64,000 nucleotides of DNA from CAWJLE01 sp963843645 (GCA_963843645.1 CAWJLE010000001.1:434001-498000), one strand, 5' to 3'. Positions 8,553 through 18,372 are shown, counted from the stretch's first letter. Notes: generated by a model not told the origin, from the letters alone. A program made the numbers and translations.

Positions 8553-9965
8553 CTACTTGCCCGCCTGCCCAGGCACGATTCCCTGGTTTTCGATCATCTG
8601 GTCGATGGCGGCTGCTGCATCGTCCATCGCCTGCTTCGGGGTCTTGGCGCCGCTCCAGATGTCGTGGAGCCCTGCGGCCCAAAGATCGCCGATGTTCATG
8701 TACGCCGGTGACGGCGTCCATGCCACGCGAGCCACACCAAAGTTCGTGGTGACGGCTTCGCGATAGGTGCCGCCGCCCCAAGCTTCGGTGAGGGCCACCA
8801 CGTCGGGATTCTCCCAGACCGACTGACGGGTCGGGTTGTAGTTCGAGAACTTGACCGTGGCGTTCGTCATCGCGTCCGCCGACGTGGCGAACTGAATGAG
8901 GTACCAGGCCGCGTCCTTGTTCTTCGAGTCGGCGCTCATGGCCAGGGCCCAGGTCCACAGGCCGGTCGAAGGCTTGCCATCCGCGGGGTGAGCGGACACG
9001 ACGTACTTGACCTTGCCTGCTACCGCGGACTGTTCCTTGTTCTCATAGCTCTGGGCGAAGAAATCGCAGTCCGGGTACATGCCGTACTTACCGGTGGTGA
9101 ACAGCTCCTTGCCATCGTACCAGGTCACGCTGGTCCAGCCTGGAGGGCCACCCTTCTTGATCATGTCGACCCACATCCCAGTGGCCTCGACCAGCTTCGG
9201 CTGGTTGACGACGGCCTTCAGCTTGCCATCGACGATGTCGAGGTCCGGGTTCTTGGTGTCCATGTAGGCCATCATCGTGGAGACGAAGCCGGTCGCAACC
9301 GTGGCGGCTTCCTTCTGACCGCGGGTAACGACACCGTAGAACTCGCCGCCTTCCTTCTCACGAAGGGTGATCGCATCATCGTGCATGTCCTGCAGGGTGA
9401 CTGGAGCCTTCAGCCCGTACTTGTCGAACAGGTCGGCCCGGTACGGGATCACGTACGTTTCGACCATGACGGGGATAGCCCACTGGTGCCCCTCGCCGAT
9501 ACCACTACCGACGTTGAGGTCCCAGCGGTTGGCCGCCATCAGGGCGGGGAACAGATCGTCCGCCTTGTAATCCGCGACGTCGGTCTTGGTCGCATCAGCC
9601 AAGTACGGATCGAGTGGCTCGAGCCAGCCAGCGGAGGCGTATTCCCACTCCAGCATCGGGCCGGTCATGAAGACGTCGTACTGGCCACTCTTCGTGGACA
9701 GCTCGAGGCGCAGCTTCTGGAAGTACTCTGTCTCAGCCAGACTCTCATAGTTCACTTTGATCCCGGTCTTCGCCTCGAAATCGGGGAGCAGACCGATCAG
9801 GGATTCAGAGTAGGGGTGCTTGTTCAGGATAAGATTTAGTGTCGTCCCCTTGTACTTCATCCAATCGATCGTGGGCGTCTGGGCAAACGCAGCACTCACC
9901 AACAACTGCGTGCAGACCATAACCACTACGAGCACGAGCGGCAACCACTTATTCTTGAGACTCAT
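8553..9965 (-). CDS. Extracellular sugar-binding protein of ABC transporter
   Basis: 470 residues with a classic signal peptide: MSLKNK, then the hydrophobic stretch WLPLVLVVVMVC and an AFA-Q cleavage site near residue 28. The mature part has family 1 solute-binding features (TLNLILNKHPYSESL, FEAKTGIKVNYE, YDVFMTGP, GKYGMYPDCDFF). AAGGAG precedes the start. It captures the substrate outside the membrane and delivers it to the MalF/MalG-type permeases encoded next. The ligand cannot be read from the sequence; the kinase and dehydrogenase downstream suggest a sugar or polyol. Confidence 0.9.
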   Translation of the reverse strand: MSLKNKWLPLVLVVVMVCTQLLVSAAFAQTPTIDWMKYKGTTLNLILNKHPYSESLIGLLPDFEAKTGIKVNYESLAETEYFQKLRLELSTKSGQYDVFMTGPMLEWEYASAGWLEPLDPYLADATKTDVADYKADDLFPALMAANRWDLNVGSGIGEGHQWAIPVMVETYVIPYRADLFDKYGLKAPVTLQDMHDDAITLREKEGGEFYGVVTRGQKEAATVATGFVSTMMAYMDTKNPDLDIVDGKLKAVVNQPKLVEATGMWVDMIKKGGPPGWTSVTWYDGKELFTTGKYGMYPDCDFFAQSYENKEQSAVAGKVKYVVSAHPADGKPSTGLWTWALAMSADSKNKDAAWYLIQFATSADAMTNATVKFSNYNPTRQSVWENPDVVALTEAWGGGTYREAVTTNFGVARVAWTPSPAYMNIGDLWAAGLHDIWSGAKTPKQAMDDAAAAIDQMIENQGIVPGQAGK

Positions 9966-10275
9966 CGTTTCCCTGCTCCTTCCTCACACTTGTTGGTCCT
10001 GGTTAACCTATTCTGTCATTGAACGGACTACCGCGACGCATGACCAACGACAACCCCCTTTTTTTCCGACTATCACCCCCTTTGCTGTCACCTTAACCAC
10101 ATTACATCGTGGCCTGACGACACGGTGGGATTACACATCCACCGGTTGCCAGAACGCCTCAGAGACTCGGGCACTCCTTCCACATTTCCGGACGTCCAAG
10201 TTCCTGTTGACGCACTCCACCAGATTGTTCATACCACGCATTGCGTGAAAATCAGAGTCGATCAAGGAGCAAGCT
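9966..10275. other. Intergenic region between regulator and transporter operon
   Basis: 310 bases between the DeoR-type regulator stop and the binding-protein start, both on the minus strand. It must hold the promoter and operator of the transport operon or simply link the two. I see the ribosome binding site of the binding protein and C/T-rich runs, but no convincing -35/-10 pair and no clear repeated operator. Confidence 0.4.
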
Positions 10276-11055
10276 TCACACGAGATCGACGATGATGCCC
10301 AGATCGCGCAACCGCGCGATTTCAGAACTGGGCGCATCGTGCCCCGTGATCAGCCGATTGATTCGGGCAGCCGGAACGACGATATGGCCGGCGCCCGCGA
10401 CGCCAATTTTGGACGAATCGGCCAACAGGATGACCTCGCGCGACGATTCCATGACCTTCCTTTTGAGAGGAACGGCATCGAGTCCATGGTCGGTGACCCC
10501 GGTCTTGGACGAGATCGCCGACGCAGCCAGGAACATTTTTTCGCAGAGGATCCCATAGGCATCCAGAGCTGTCGTGGCTAAAAACCCACGAAACTCCATG
10601 GCGGACCGTTGCAGCATGCCGCCAACGGCAATCAGCTCGATGGTGTCACAGCCAATCAAAGCATTCATGATGTTCACGGCGTAAGTGGCCACGGTCAGGC
10701 GTGACATACTCATCAAATGAGGCAAAATGTACGGTGTTGTGGTGCCGCCGTCGACGAAAATGATTTCACCTTGCGTGACGTAACCGGCCGCGGCCTTACC
10801 GATGCGTTCCTTTTCCTCACGATGCGAAACCTCGCGTTCGGAGAAGGACAACTCCTTAACGCCTTTGGGGGGCTTCAGGGCGCCGCCGTACGTTCGTTCG
10901 AGCACTCCCTGTCCACGCAGCTCGTTGAGGTCGCGCCTGACTGCCGCCCGGCTTACGCCAAAACGGGCCGCGAGATCAGCAACGGACACGTATGGATCAC
11001 GCTCGAGGAGCTTGATGATCTCTTGTCTTCTCTCGGCCGCATACTTTGGAATCAC
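10276..11055 (-). CDS. DeoR/GlpR-family transcriptional regulator
   Basis: About 259 residues. The N-terminal winged helix-turn-helix is clear: RRQEIIKLLERDPYVSVADL followed by RFGVSRAAVRRDLNELRGQG and the family motif GGAL. The C-terminal sensor domain (GEIIFVDGGTTTPYILPHL, ILLADSSKIG) binds phosphorylated sugars in this family. I prefer the GTG at 11053-11055, preceded by AGGGA and matching typical family starts, over the TTG ten codons upstream. It lies upstream of and co-directional with the transport/catabolic operon and is the obvious candidate repressor. The IS element lies just beyond its start and may have replaced its native promoter. Confidence 0.88.
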   Translation of the reverse strand: MIPKYAAERRQEIIKLLERDPYVSVADLAARFGVSRAAVRRDLNELRGQGVLERTYGGALKPPKGVKELSFSEREVSHREEKERIGKAAAGYVTQGEIIFVDGGTTTPYILPHLMSMSRLTVATYAVNIMNALIGCDTIELIAVGGMLQRSAMEFRGFLATTALDAYGILCEKMFLAASAISSKTGVTDHGLDAVPLKRKVMESSREVILLADSSKIGVAGAGHIVVPAARINRLITGHDAPSSEIARLRDLGIIVDLV

Positions 11056-11211
11056 GCTATTCCCTGGCTTTGTTATTTGTTTCAATCATAAAGAGATTTC
11101 AGAATGAGGAGTTCATTTCCATCATATTCTAGCACAGTTCCGTTCGTCAGTCAAGGCCTTTCAGGCATATGACGCACAAATCGTCAAAACTGATCTGGTT
11201 GCGCGGCGGCC

Positions 11212-11254
11212 GCGTGCATCCCGGATTTTTGGGCGGTGCGGTGTTATGTCACCC
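11212..11254. repeat. Left inverted repeat of IS element
   Basis: 43 bases matching perfectly the reverse complement of 12846-12888; the core reads GGATTTTTGGGCGGTGCGG. Confidence 0.9.
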
Positions 11255-11415
11255 TGAGAGGCTGTGAACCTATTGACTAGAATGGTGTCTGCGACGCATA
11301 TGAAGGCGACCACTGTAACCGCCAGCGGTTGTCACGCGCCAACCTCAGCCAGCGATGGAATGACTGGGCGGGCGTCGCGTGCCCGCGGCTGACCCTCGGG
11401 CCAGCTGCTCAACCC

Positions 11416-12758
11416 TCAGGCCGGGGTCAACTCCTTTTGCCGCCGCAGATTGACTGTCTGGACGAGGTTGTGAGCCAACGCATACCACAACAGGACAGCG
11501 CGCGCCTTGCGCAGGCCGCGGACCAAGAGCCGTTGCAAGCCACGGTTGCGCAGCAAGGCATTGGCCCATTCCACCGTGGCGGCCCGCCCTTTGTATTTCT
11601 CCTTGGCCTCGGCGGTGCTCATCCGTTGCTTCCATTCGGCCACTTGCGGGCTGTCCGTCGGCCGCACCTCCACCGGGTGGCAGCTGACCATCGGGGCCCC
11701 GCCGAATCGGGCTATAGACCGCCACCCCCTGTTGGCCGGCTGCGGTGATGCCGTCATTGGAACGAAACCCGCCGTCGACGTAGTGCTCCGTCATCAGCCG
11801 CTCATACCGGTCCTGGGTCTGCTTCAACATGGGTTCCAACAACTGAGCGTCCGCTTCCGTGCTCACCTCCACGCCCACAATGATCCGGCTCTGCATGTCC
11901 ACGTTCAGTTGGCCGCTGTAGGCCGGGCGGAACCCGCCATCAGGCATCTTCGTCACCCGGGCGTCCGGATCAGTGGTCGAGGCCCGGACCGGGCGCTTCT
12001 TGCGTTTGAGCTCGCGCCGTTTAGCCGCCTACCTTTTTCGCCTCGAGCTTTTCCACTTCCTGCAAGGCCTGTTTGACCCGGGCCATTCGGTCGTGCGCCT
12101 GGCGCTCGCGCGCTGCCTGCTGGCGTTTCGTCACAGGCGCCTCGCCAGCGGCGTCACGGGCGGCCTTCAGTTGCTGCACGCGGGCGTCCGCCTGCTGCAG
12201 ACACTGGCTGAGAGTCTCCGCCCGGCGGAAGGAACTGGCCCCCGCACTGGCCCGGATGCGCACTCCATCCTGCGCCGTTTGCTCCAGATCGACCAGACCC
12301 TCCTGCGACAGCACGGCCACGCTACGGGTCAGCAGCGTATCCAGCTTAGCTTCCTGCTGCACCCGAAAATCAGCCAGCGTATGGTAATTCACACTCACGC
12401 CGCCCAGCAACCACTGGTAGGCCACATGTTCCCGACACAGGCGGTCCACCGCGCGGGCGCTGCCTACCCCCTCCAGCGTCGCATACAGCCACACGGCCAG
12501 CAACAACCGCGGATCAATGGCGGGCCGGCCGGCCTCGCCTTCCACCGCATTGATCGCGTCGTAGAAGGCGCTCAGATCATAGTCTTGCACCAGCGCCCAC
12601 ACCAGCCGGACGCGATGATCATCCGGCACCAACTCGTCCAAGCTAGCCACGCGCATCTCGACTTGGTGCCGGTTGGCTTGTTCCAGCCGGGGCTTGCCTT
12701 TGCCCGGCACAGTCGGCTTTGGGCTTTCACTCGGCAGCGGAAACAGGGTGTCGGTCAT
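11416..12758 (-). pseudogene. IS1182-type DDE transposase, interrupted by frameshifts
   Basis: The N-terminal half (ATG at 12756-12758 after GAGGTGAGCC) has the family layout: RLEQANRHQVEMRVASLDEL, RPAIDPRLLLAVWLYATLEG, and a first catalytic aspartate region TAQDGVRIRASAGASSF. A frameshift near 12023 leads into KRRELKRKK...GGFRPAYSGQLNVDMQ with HYVDGGF (second Asp). A second frameshift near 11703 leads to the C-terminal part with the catalytic Glu (ATVEWANALLRNRGL). Each break is explained by one extra base (in GGTAGG and in a C run), as in many housekeeping genes here, so the transposase may be intact in the organism. If the breaks are real, the copy is dead. Confidence 0.8.
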
Positions 12759-12845
12759 GGCTCACCTCGGCAGGAAATAATGCCGTCATTTTATTCGAGG
12801 TTGGATTTTTTCACAACCTCTGAGGGAGCGCCGGTTGCGACCCAG

Positions 12846-12888
12846 GGGTGACATAACACCGCACCGCCCAAAAATCCGGGATGCACGC
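12846..12888. repeat. Right inverted repeat of IS element
   Basis: Perfect reverse complement of 11212-11254. It ends 16 bases before the -35 box of the downstream gene. Confidence 0.9.
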
Positions 12889-12904
12889 TCGCAGGCGGAT
12901 TTCT

Positions 12905-12932
12905 TTGAACCAGCCGGTGTTTGTGCTATAAT
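12905..12932 (+). promoter_or_regulatory. Sigma-70-type promoter
   Basis: TTGAAC (12905-12910), a 16-base spacer and TATAAT (12927-12932). It lies 16 bases outside the IS right end and would start transcription near 12939, which argues that the gene start is downstream of that point. Confidence 0.75.
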
Positions 12933-12986
12933 CGCAGTGAGCGGTCAGTGTCTACGCTCAAATGTCGGTTTGTTGGGAATATCAAA

Positions 12987-14648
12987 TTGTCGGATCTTTT
13001 CACAGATATTACGTCTGATAATACAAGAACGTGGACGGCGGGCTTCCTGAACGAGCGTTTCCCGGAGCCCGTTTCGCCTCTGGGCTGGACGCTGATTCGG
13101 GACTGGTTCGAAGAGCTGGCGCTGCGCGGTCCGCTGCGCTATCTCGGCGTCCAGTGGCCCGCGGCGCGCCCCTTGACGCGCCTGTATCACGGCCATCCCT
13201 ACGCGGATGCCCACGCGTTCTGGGCCCTCTACAAGCTGTTCCCCGACTTTCTGCTGCCGGACGATGCCGCACGCTACTTCCCGGACGGGCAAGTTGCCTT
13301 GCGCCGGGCCGCGCCGCAGCCGTCCGGCTATTTCGATCTCCGCGTGTGGTGGGCCGCCGGACGGGCGTTGCTCTCCGACTCGGGCAACTGGTCGCCCTGG
13401 CACAACTGGCGCGCGTGGAAACGGTTCGAGACCCGCCTGGACGCCGGGTTGCGACGGCGAGCGGAGGCCCTGGATCGCAGGGGGCACCCAAGCAGCCGAG
13501 CCGAAATCTGGGCCGCGCTGCAGGAGGCGCAGGACTGGAACCGTGTGCTCCTCAACCTCCATCGCTGGAGCCTGACCCACGCCGACCTGACCTATACGCT
13601 CTTGCGGCGGCTGGTGCGGCGGGTCGTGGAGCCGGCTCAGGCCGACGAATGGAGCGCGCGCCTGACGTCCGGCGTGCCGAACTGGTCACTCAAGCTGGAT
13701 GCGGCGTTGGACCGCCTGGCGAAGCTGCGGCAGTCCGGCTCGGGCGAGCTGTTCGAGGCCGAATTCGCGGCTTTCGTTGCCGAGCACGGGCATCGCTCGT
13801 TCAGCCTGGACATCGTCCACCCGTCGTTCGCGGCCGAGCCGGGAGCCATCCTGGCCCTGCTGAACGACTCGCCGGAGACGGTCGCCGCTTCCGACCATGG
13901 CGAGCAGGCCTGGGCTGAAGTGGAGCCGTCGATCCCGCGATTGGAGCGCCCGGTGCTGCGTCATGTGCTGAGCCTGGCGCGCATCTACATGGGTCTGCGT
14001 GAGGACCAGCGCTACCGCTGGCAGCAGATCCTGGCGTGGATGCGACGGTTGGTCCTGCAGCTGGCCGAGGATTGGGCGCACGACGGCCGGCTGGCCGCGC
14101 CCGACGAGGTCTTCTTTCTGACCTGGGCGGAGCTCTCGGCAGCGGCGCAAGCGCAGGCCGAGCTGCCCGATCGCGCCGTCGTGCGCGAGCGGCGCGCGCG
14201 CTTCGACGAGCTGGTCCGCGAGTACCGCGCCGACCCCTCCGCGCACTATCCGGCATTTTTGCGGGGCGACGAGCCCTGCTGGGATACGAGTTGTGTCATC
14301 CTGGGCCCGAACGAGGTCCCGTCTGAATTCTGGGGACGCGCCGCCAGCCCGGGGCTGGCCCGCGGTCCGGTGCGGCGGGTGACCGCCCCCGGGGAGCTGG
14401 CCGGCGTGGAGTCGGGCGCTATCCTGTTGGCGCGCGCGACCGACCCCGGCTGGACGCCCGTCTTTCGCCGCATCGCCGCGCTGGTGACCGAGACCGGCGG
14501 GCTGCTGTCGCACGGGGCGGTGGTCGCGCGGGAGTACCACCTGCCGGCCGTGGTGGCAGCGACCGGCGCGTTCGAGGCGCTGCACGACGGGCAGTGGGTC
14601 GAGGTAGACGGCCGGCTGGGCAAGGTGTCCGTTCTGAGCCGGCATTGA
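12987..14648 (+). CDS. PEP-utilizing enzyme mobile-domain protein
   Basis: About 553 residues. The C-terminus holds the swivelling phosphohistidine domain of PEP synthase/PPDK-type enzymes: LLARATDPGWTPVFRRIAAL, then TETGGLLSHGAVVAREYHLP with the phospho-accepting histidine in LSHG. The N-terminal two-thirds resemble the middle region of rifampin phosphotransferase-like proteins (TWTAGFLNERFPEPVSPLGW), but there is no ATP-grasp domain. It could act with a separate ATP-grasp partner, or be a remnant of a longer enzyme cut by the adjacent IS. The strong promoter just upstream suggests it is expressed as is. The frame is open from 12921, but the promoter position favours the TTG at 12987 or the GTG at 12948. 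Confidence 0.65.
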   Translation: MSDLFTDITSDNTRTWTAGFLNERFPEPVSPLGWTLIRDWFEELALRGPLRYLGVQWPAARPLTRLYHGHPYADAHAFWALYKLFPDFLLPDDAARYFPDGQVALRRAAPQPSGYFDLRVWWAAGRALLSDSGNWSPWHNWRAWKRFETRLDAGLRRRAEALDRRGHPSSRAEIWAALQEAQDWNRVLLNLHRWSLTHADLTYTLLRRLVRRVVEPAQADEWSARLTSGVPNWSLKLDAALDRLAKLRQSGSGELFEAEFAAFVAEHGHRSFSLDIVHPSFAAEPGAILALLNDSPETVAASDHGEQAWAEVEPSIPRLERPVLRHVLSLARIYMGLREDQRYRWQQILAWMRRLVLQLAEDWAHDGRLAAPDEVFFLTWAELSAAAQAQAELPDRAVVRERRARFDELVREYRADPSAHYPAFLRGDEPCWDTSCVILGPNEVPSEFWGRAASPGLARGPVRRVTAPGELAGVESGAILLARATDPGWTPVFRRIAALVTETGGLLSHGAVVAREYHLPAVVAATGAFEALHDGQWVEVDGRLGKVSVLSRH

Positions 14649-14703
14649 TGCGAAGGTCCGGGCTCCGACGCGGCCGGGAGTTCGCCCGAGAACAGGAGCC
14701 ATA

Positions 14704-15658
14704 ATGGTTGAAGACGATCGAGAAGTGCCGGGACTTTTGATTCCGGAGGAGCTGCCGGCGGACCATCGTTCCGGCTTCGTGGTGGTCGTGGGCCGGCCCA
14801 ACGTGGGCAAGTCCACATTGATGAACGCCTATTTGGGCCAGAAGCTGGCCATCGTCTCGGACAAGCCGCAGACGACACGGACCCGGTTGCTGGGCATCCT
14901 CACCCGACCCGACGCACAGGTGGTGTTCGTGGACACGCCGGGCATCCACCGGCCCTTCCACAAGCTCGGCCAGCACATGGTGGAGACCGCGCTGGGCGCC
15001 CTGCGGGATGCCGACGTTGCACTCTTTCTCGTGGACGTTTCGGCGCCGCCGGATGCCGAGGATGAGCTGGTGTCGCGCGCGGTGGAGCGGTGCAACGCCG
15101 CCCGCAAGATTCTGGTCATGAACAAGGCCGACCTGTCCACGCCGGCCGAGATCGACCGAGCACCGGCAAGCGTACCTGCGCCTGGCAAGCGTGGACGACG
15201 ACATCGTGATCTCGGCGACGCGCGGCAACAACCGCGAGGAGTTGCTGCGCCGGGTGCTCGAGGCGCTGCCGTTCGGCCCGCGCTACTTCCCCGAGGAACA
15301 GGTCACCGACCAGGAAGAACGCTTCCTGGCTTCTGAATTTATCCGCGAGCAGGTGCTGAAGCGCGCCCACCAGGAAGTGCCCCACGCGGTCGTCGTGGTC
15401 ATCCAGGAATTCAAGGAACGCCGCCCCGACCTGACCTACATCGGCGCCACGATCCTGGTCGAGCGGGACAGCCAGAAGGGCATCCTGATCGGCGAAGGCG
15501 GGCGGATGCTCAAGCTGATCGGCTCCGGCGCCCGCGCCCAGATCGAGGACATGCTGGGCCACAAGGTCTTCCTCGAGCTGTGGGTGAAAGTCCGGAAGCA
15601 GTGGCGCTCCGACGAGAGTGAGCTCCGGCGCCTGGGCCTGGTGGCCAGAGACGAGTAG
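14704..15658 (+). CDS. era: GTPase Era (one frameshift)
   Basis: Ribosome-assembly GTPase that binds the 3' end of 16S rRNA. G1 GRPNVGKST, the switch PQTTRTR, G3 DTPG and G4 NKAD are in the first frame. Near 15160 an extra C (GACCGAG for GACGAG) shifts the frame, and the protein continues as SATRGNNREELLRRVLEALP (G5 SATRG region) and the KH domain (RDSQKGILIGEGGRMLKLIG). A non-standard N-terminal extension (VEDDREVPGLLIPEELPADH) precedes the G domain. Combined length is about 318 residues, near the family norm of about 300. The break looks like a sequence error because an essential gene is unlikely to be inactivated. Confidence 0.9.
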
Positions 15659-15742
15659 GGGCGGGCCTCTGTGCCTGCCCGCAACCGGGTCGATCGCGAA
15701 CCTGCGACGCCGTTTTCCCGCAGATGCTCCAGGGAGGCGAGG

Positions 15743-16151
15743 ATGAGGATCAAGCTGTCGGCGGAGACGTTGAACAGCGAGTGGGTGCGCCGCATCGAGG
15801 AGTACAGCGGGCAGAATCTGCTGGCCTGCTACCAGTGCGGCAAGTGCTCGGCGGGCTGCCCGGTGGCCTTCAAGATGGACCTTCTGCCCAGCCAGGTGAT
15901 CCGGCTGGCGCAGCTGGGCCAGGTGGCTCCCTTGCTGGACTCGGAGACGCCCTGGTTCTGCGCCTCGTGCCAGACCTGCTATTCCCGCTGCCCCAAGGGC
16001 CTGGATTTGGCGCGAAATCATGGAAGCCCTGCGCGAGATCATCTTGCAGGAGCGGGGCGACCACATTTCCATGGGCGAGCTGCCGGCCGACGAGCTGGCG
16101 GAGTTCCCGCAACAGGTCTACATCAGCAGTTTCCGGAAGTACACGGCGTAA
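15743..16151 (+). CDS. hdrC: Heterodisulfide reductase subunit C-like protein 1 (HdrC, one frameshift)
   Basis: A small ferredoxin-type subunit with two [4Fe-4S] motifs: CYQCGKCSAGCP near residue 30 and CASCQTCYSRCP near residue 75. It starts at ATG after AGGGAGGCGAGG. An extra A near 16016 shifts the frame; the continuation reads IMEALREIILQERGDHISM and ends at TAA. In Hdr complexes HdrC passes electrons from HdrA to the catalytic HdrB. It is the first gene of the long electron-transfer cluster and sits 24 bases before hdrB. Confidence 0.88.
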
Positions 16152-16175
16152 CCGTCGCGCATGTGAGGAGGCGTC

Positions 16176-17045
16176 ATGAGGGTCTCCTATTTTCCCGGCT
16201 GCACGCTGAAGACGAAGGCCCGCGGCTTCGAGCGTTCGTTGCTGGACTCCACCCGAGCTGTAGCGTTGGAGCTGGCCGAGTTGCCCGACTGGAACTGCTG
16301 CGGGGCGACGTTTCCGCTGCTCGCCGATAATGCGCTCGACCTGGCCGGCCCCGCCCGTGTCCTGGTGGACGCCCGCCGGCACGGAGAGCGCGTCGCCGTG
16401 GCCTGTACGACCTGCTACAACGTCCTGCGCCGGACCAACCACGTCCTCCGCGCGGACGAAGCTCTGCGTGACAAGCTGAATTTTTTCATCGAAGCCGAGT
16501 ACACCGGCGACCTGGAGGTGCTCGACGTCCTCCAGATTCTGCGCGACGACGTGGGCTTCGAGGCCGTGCGCGAAACGACCGTCAGGCCGCTGTCCGGGCT
16601 GAAAGTGGCAGCCTATTACGGCTGCATGGTCCTGCGCCCGCCGCGCGAGGTGGCGTACGACGATCCGGAGCAGCCCCGCACGCTCGACGACCTGATGGCC
16701 GCCGCGGGCGCACAGCCGGCCCCATACCCGCACAAGAGCGAATGCTGCGGCGCGTACCTGGCGGTCAAGTCGCCCGAAACGACCGCGGAGATGTGCCGCA
16801 CGATCTCCCGCTCCGCTCGCGGGGGCGGGGCAGACGTCATCGTCACGAATTGCCCGGTCTGCCAGTTCAATCTCGACAAGCAGCAACAGGCGCTGAGTCG
16901 CCGGTACGGCGGTTTCGAGCCGCTGCCGGTGCTGTATTACTCCCAACTCCTGGGCCTGGCCTTCGGGCTGGATGCCGGCGAATACGGATTCGAGAACCAC
17001 TACGTCGATCCGCGCCCGGTCCTGTCGCGCGCGGGCCTCCTGTGA
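16176..17045 (+). CDS. hdrB: Heterodisulfide reductase subunit B-like protein 1 (HdrB)
   Basis: 289 residues with two complete CCG domains. The first has YFPGC, WNCCGA and CTTCYN; the second has YYGCM, ECCGAY and NCPVCQFN. In HdrB each domain carries a noncubane [4Fe-4S] cluster that splits a disulfide. In a bacterium without coenzymes M and B the natural substrate is unknown; another disulfide or an electron acceptor protein is likely. It directly follows hdrC and precedes hdrA1 by one base. Confidence 0.9.
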   Translation: MRVSYFPGCTLKTKARGFERSLLDSTRAVALELAELPDWNCCGATFPLLADNALDLAGPARVLVDARRHGERVAVACTTCYNVLRRTNHVLRADEALRDKLNFFIEAEYTGDLEVLDVLQILRDDVGFEAVRETTVRPLSGLKVAAYYGCMVLRPPREVAYDDPEQPRTLDDLMAAAGAQPAPYPHKSECCGAYLAVKSPETTAEMCRTISRSARGGGADVIVTNCPVCQFNLDKQQQALSRRYGGFEPLPVLYYSQLLGLAFGLDAGEYGFENHYVDPRPVLSRAGLL

Positions 17046-17046
17046 C

Positions 17047-18372
17047 ATGAACGTGTCCGAGCCCCCGCTGCAGAAGCTGCTCGTGATCGGCGCCGGCATC
17101 GCCGGGATTCAGGCTGCGCTCGACGTCGCCAACTCCGGCTACCCGGTGACGCTGGTGGAGCGGCTTCCTTCCATCGGGGGGCGCATGGCCCAGCTGTCGG
17201 AAACCTTCCCCACGCTGGACTGCGCCCAGTGCATCCTCACGCCGCGCACCGTGGAGACCGGCCACCATCCCAACATCACCCTGTTGGCGCACTCCGAGGT
17301 GCAATCCGTCGAGGGCGGGGTCGGCGATTTCCGCGTGCGCATCGTGCGCCGCGCGACCTGGGTGGACGAAGACCGGTGCACCGGCTGCGGCCTCTGCCAG
17401 GAGAAATGCCCCACGAACGTGGACTCCGATTTCCAGCGCGGCATGGGAACGCGCAAGGCGATCTACACGCTGTCGCCGCAGGCCGTGCCCAACAAGCCGG
17501 TCATCGACCGCGAACACTGCCGCTACTTCCTCACCGGCAAGTGTCGCGTGTGTGAGCGCGTCTGCCCGGCCGGCGCGATCGACTTCGAGCAACAGGACTC
17601 CGTCGTGGAGGAGCGGTTCGGCGCCGTCCTCGTCGCCACGGGCTTCGATCTCTATCCCCTCGGCCGGCTCGGCGAGTACGGCGGCGCCCAGACCCCGGAC
17701 GTCATCGACGGCCTCGCGTTCGAGCGCCTGCTGTCGGCCTCCGGTCCGACCTCGGGCAAGGTGCAGCGCCCCTCCGACGGCCGGACGCCGCACGAGGTGG
17801 TCTTCATCCAGTGCGCGGGCTCGCGCGATCCCGAGCTGCACCTGCCGTATTGCTCCAAGATCTGCTGCATGTACAGCGCCAAGCAGGCCATGCTGTACCG
17901 GCACAAGGTGCACGACGGCCAGGCATACGTCTTCTACATCGACGTCCGCTCGGCGGGCAAGCGCTACGAGGAGTTCGTCCAGCGGGCCATGGAAGAGGAC
18001 CACGTGGTCTACCTGCGCGGCAAAGTGTCGCGCGTCTTCCGGGAGGGCGACAAGGTCGTGGTCTGGGGCGTGGACACGCTGAGCGGGCAGACGGTCGAGG
18101 TGCGGGCGGACCTGGTCGTCCTCGCCCCGGCGCTGATCGCACGGCCGGATAGCGGCACCCTCGCCGGACTGCTGGGGATCGACGTGGACGCGCACGGCTT
18201 CTTCTCGGAGCTGGACGCCAACGCGCGACCGCTGGAGACGGCCCGCCCGGGCATCTTCCTGGCGGGCGCGGCCTCCGGACCGAAGGACATCGTGGAAACG
18301 GCGGCGCAGGCCTCGGGTGCGGCCGGTAAGGTGCTGAGCCTCTTCGCACGGTGGGAGCGGAGCGGATCATGA
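17047..18372 (+). CDS. hdrA: HdrA-like flavoprotein 1 (short form with inserted ferredoxin)
   Basis: 441 residues. FAD-binding VIGAGIAGIQAALDVANSG at the N-terminus, the HdrA-specific cysteine segment TLDCAQCILTPRTVE near residue 60, then an inserted two-cluster ferredoxin domain (CTGCGLCQEKCP, CRVCERVCPAGAID, about residues 112-175) and the rest of the thioredoxin-reductase-like fold (IQCAGSRD, YCSKICCMYSAKQA). It lacks the N-terminal domain and the C-terminal ferredoxin of full-length HdrA; both occur in the next gene. HdrA bifurcates electrons at FAD. The start ATG follows the hdrB stop directly, and the 3' end overlaps hdrA2. Confidence 0.88.
   Translation: MNVSEPPLQKLLVIGAGIAGIQAALDVANSGYPVTLVERLPSIGGRMAQLSETFPTLDCAQCILTPRTVETGHHPNITLLAHSEVQSVEGGVGDFRVRIVRRATWVDEDRCTGCGLCQEKCPTNVDSDFQRGMGTRKAIYTLSPQAVPNKPVIDREHCRYFLTGKCRVCERVCPAGAIDFEQQDSVVEERFGAVLVATGFDLYPLGRLGEYGGAQTPDVIDGLAFERLLSASGPTSGKVQRPSDGRTPHEVVFIQCAGSRDPELHLPYCSKICCMYSAKQAMLYRHKVHDGQAYVFYIDVRSAGKRYEEFVQRAMEEDHVVYLRGKVSRVFREGDKVVVWGVDTLSGQTVEVRADLVVLAPALIARPDSGTLAGLLGIDVDAHGFFSELDANARPLETARPGIFLAGAASGPKDIVETAAQASGAAGKVLSLFARWERSGS

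Larger units (their letters stand above)
11212..12888 (-). mobile_element. IS1182-like insertion sequence
   Basis: A 1.68-kb element bounded by perfect 43-bp inverted repeats and containing one transposase gene on the minus strand. It separates the DeoR regulator from the PEP-utilizing protein gene. I see no clear target-site duplication just outside the repeats, so the exact transposon tips may lie slightly inside them. Family assignment rests on the transposase sequence. Confidence 0.85.

Noticed and set aside
9820..10248. 142-aa plus-strand frame upstream of the binding-protein gene
   Set aside because: It begins antisense inside the binding-protein gene and has no family similarity; the region is better read as the regulatory gap.
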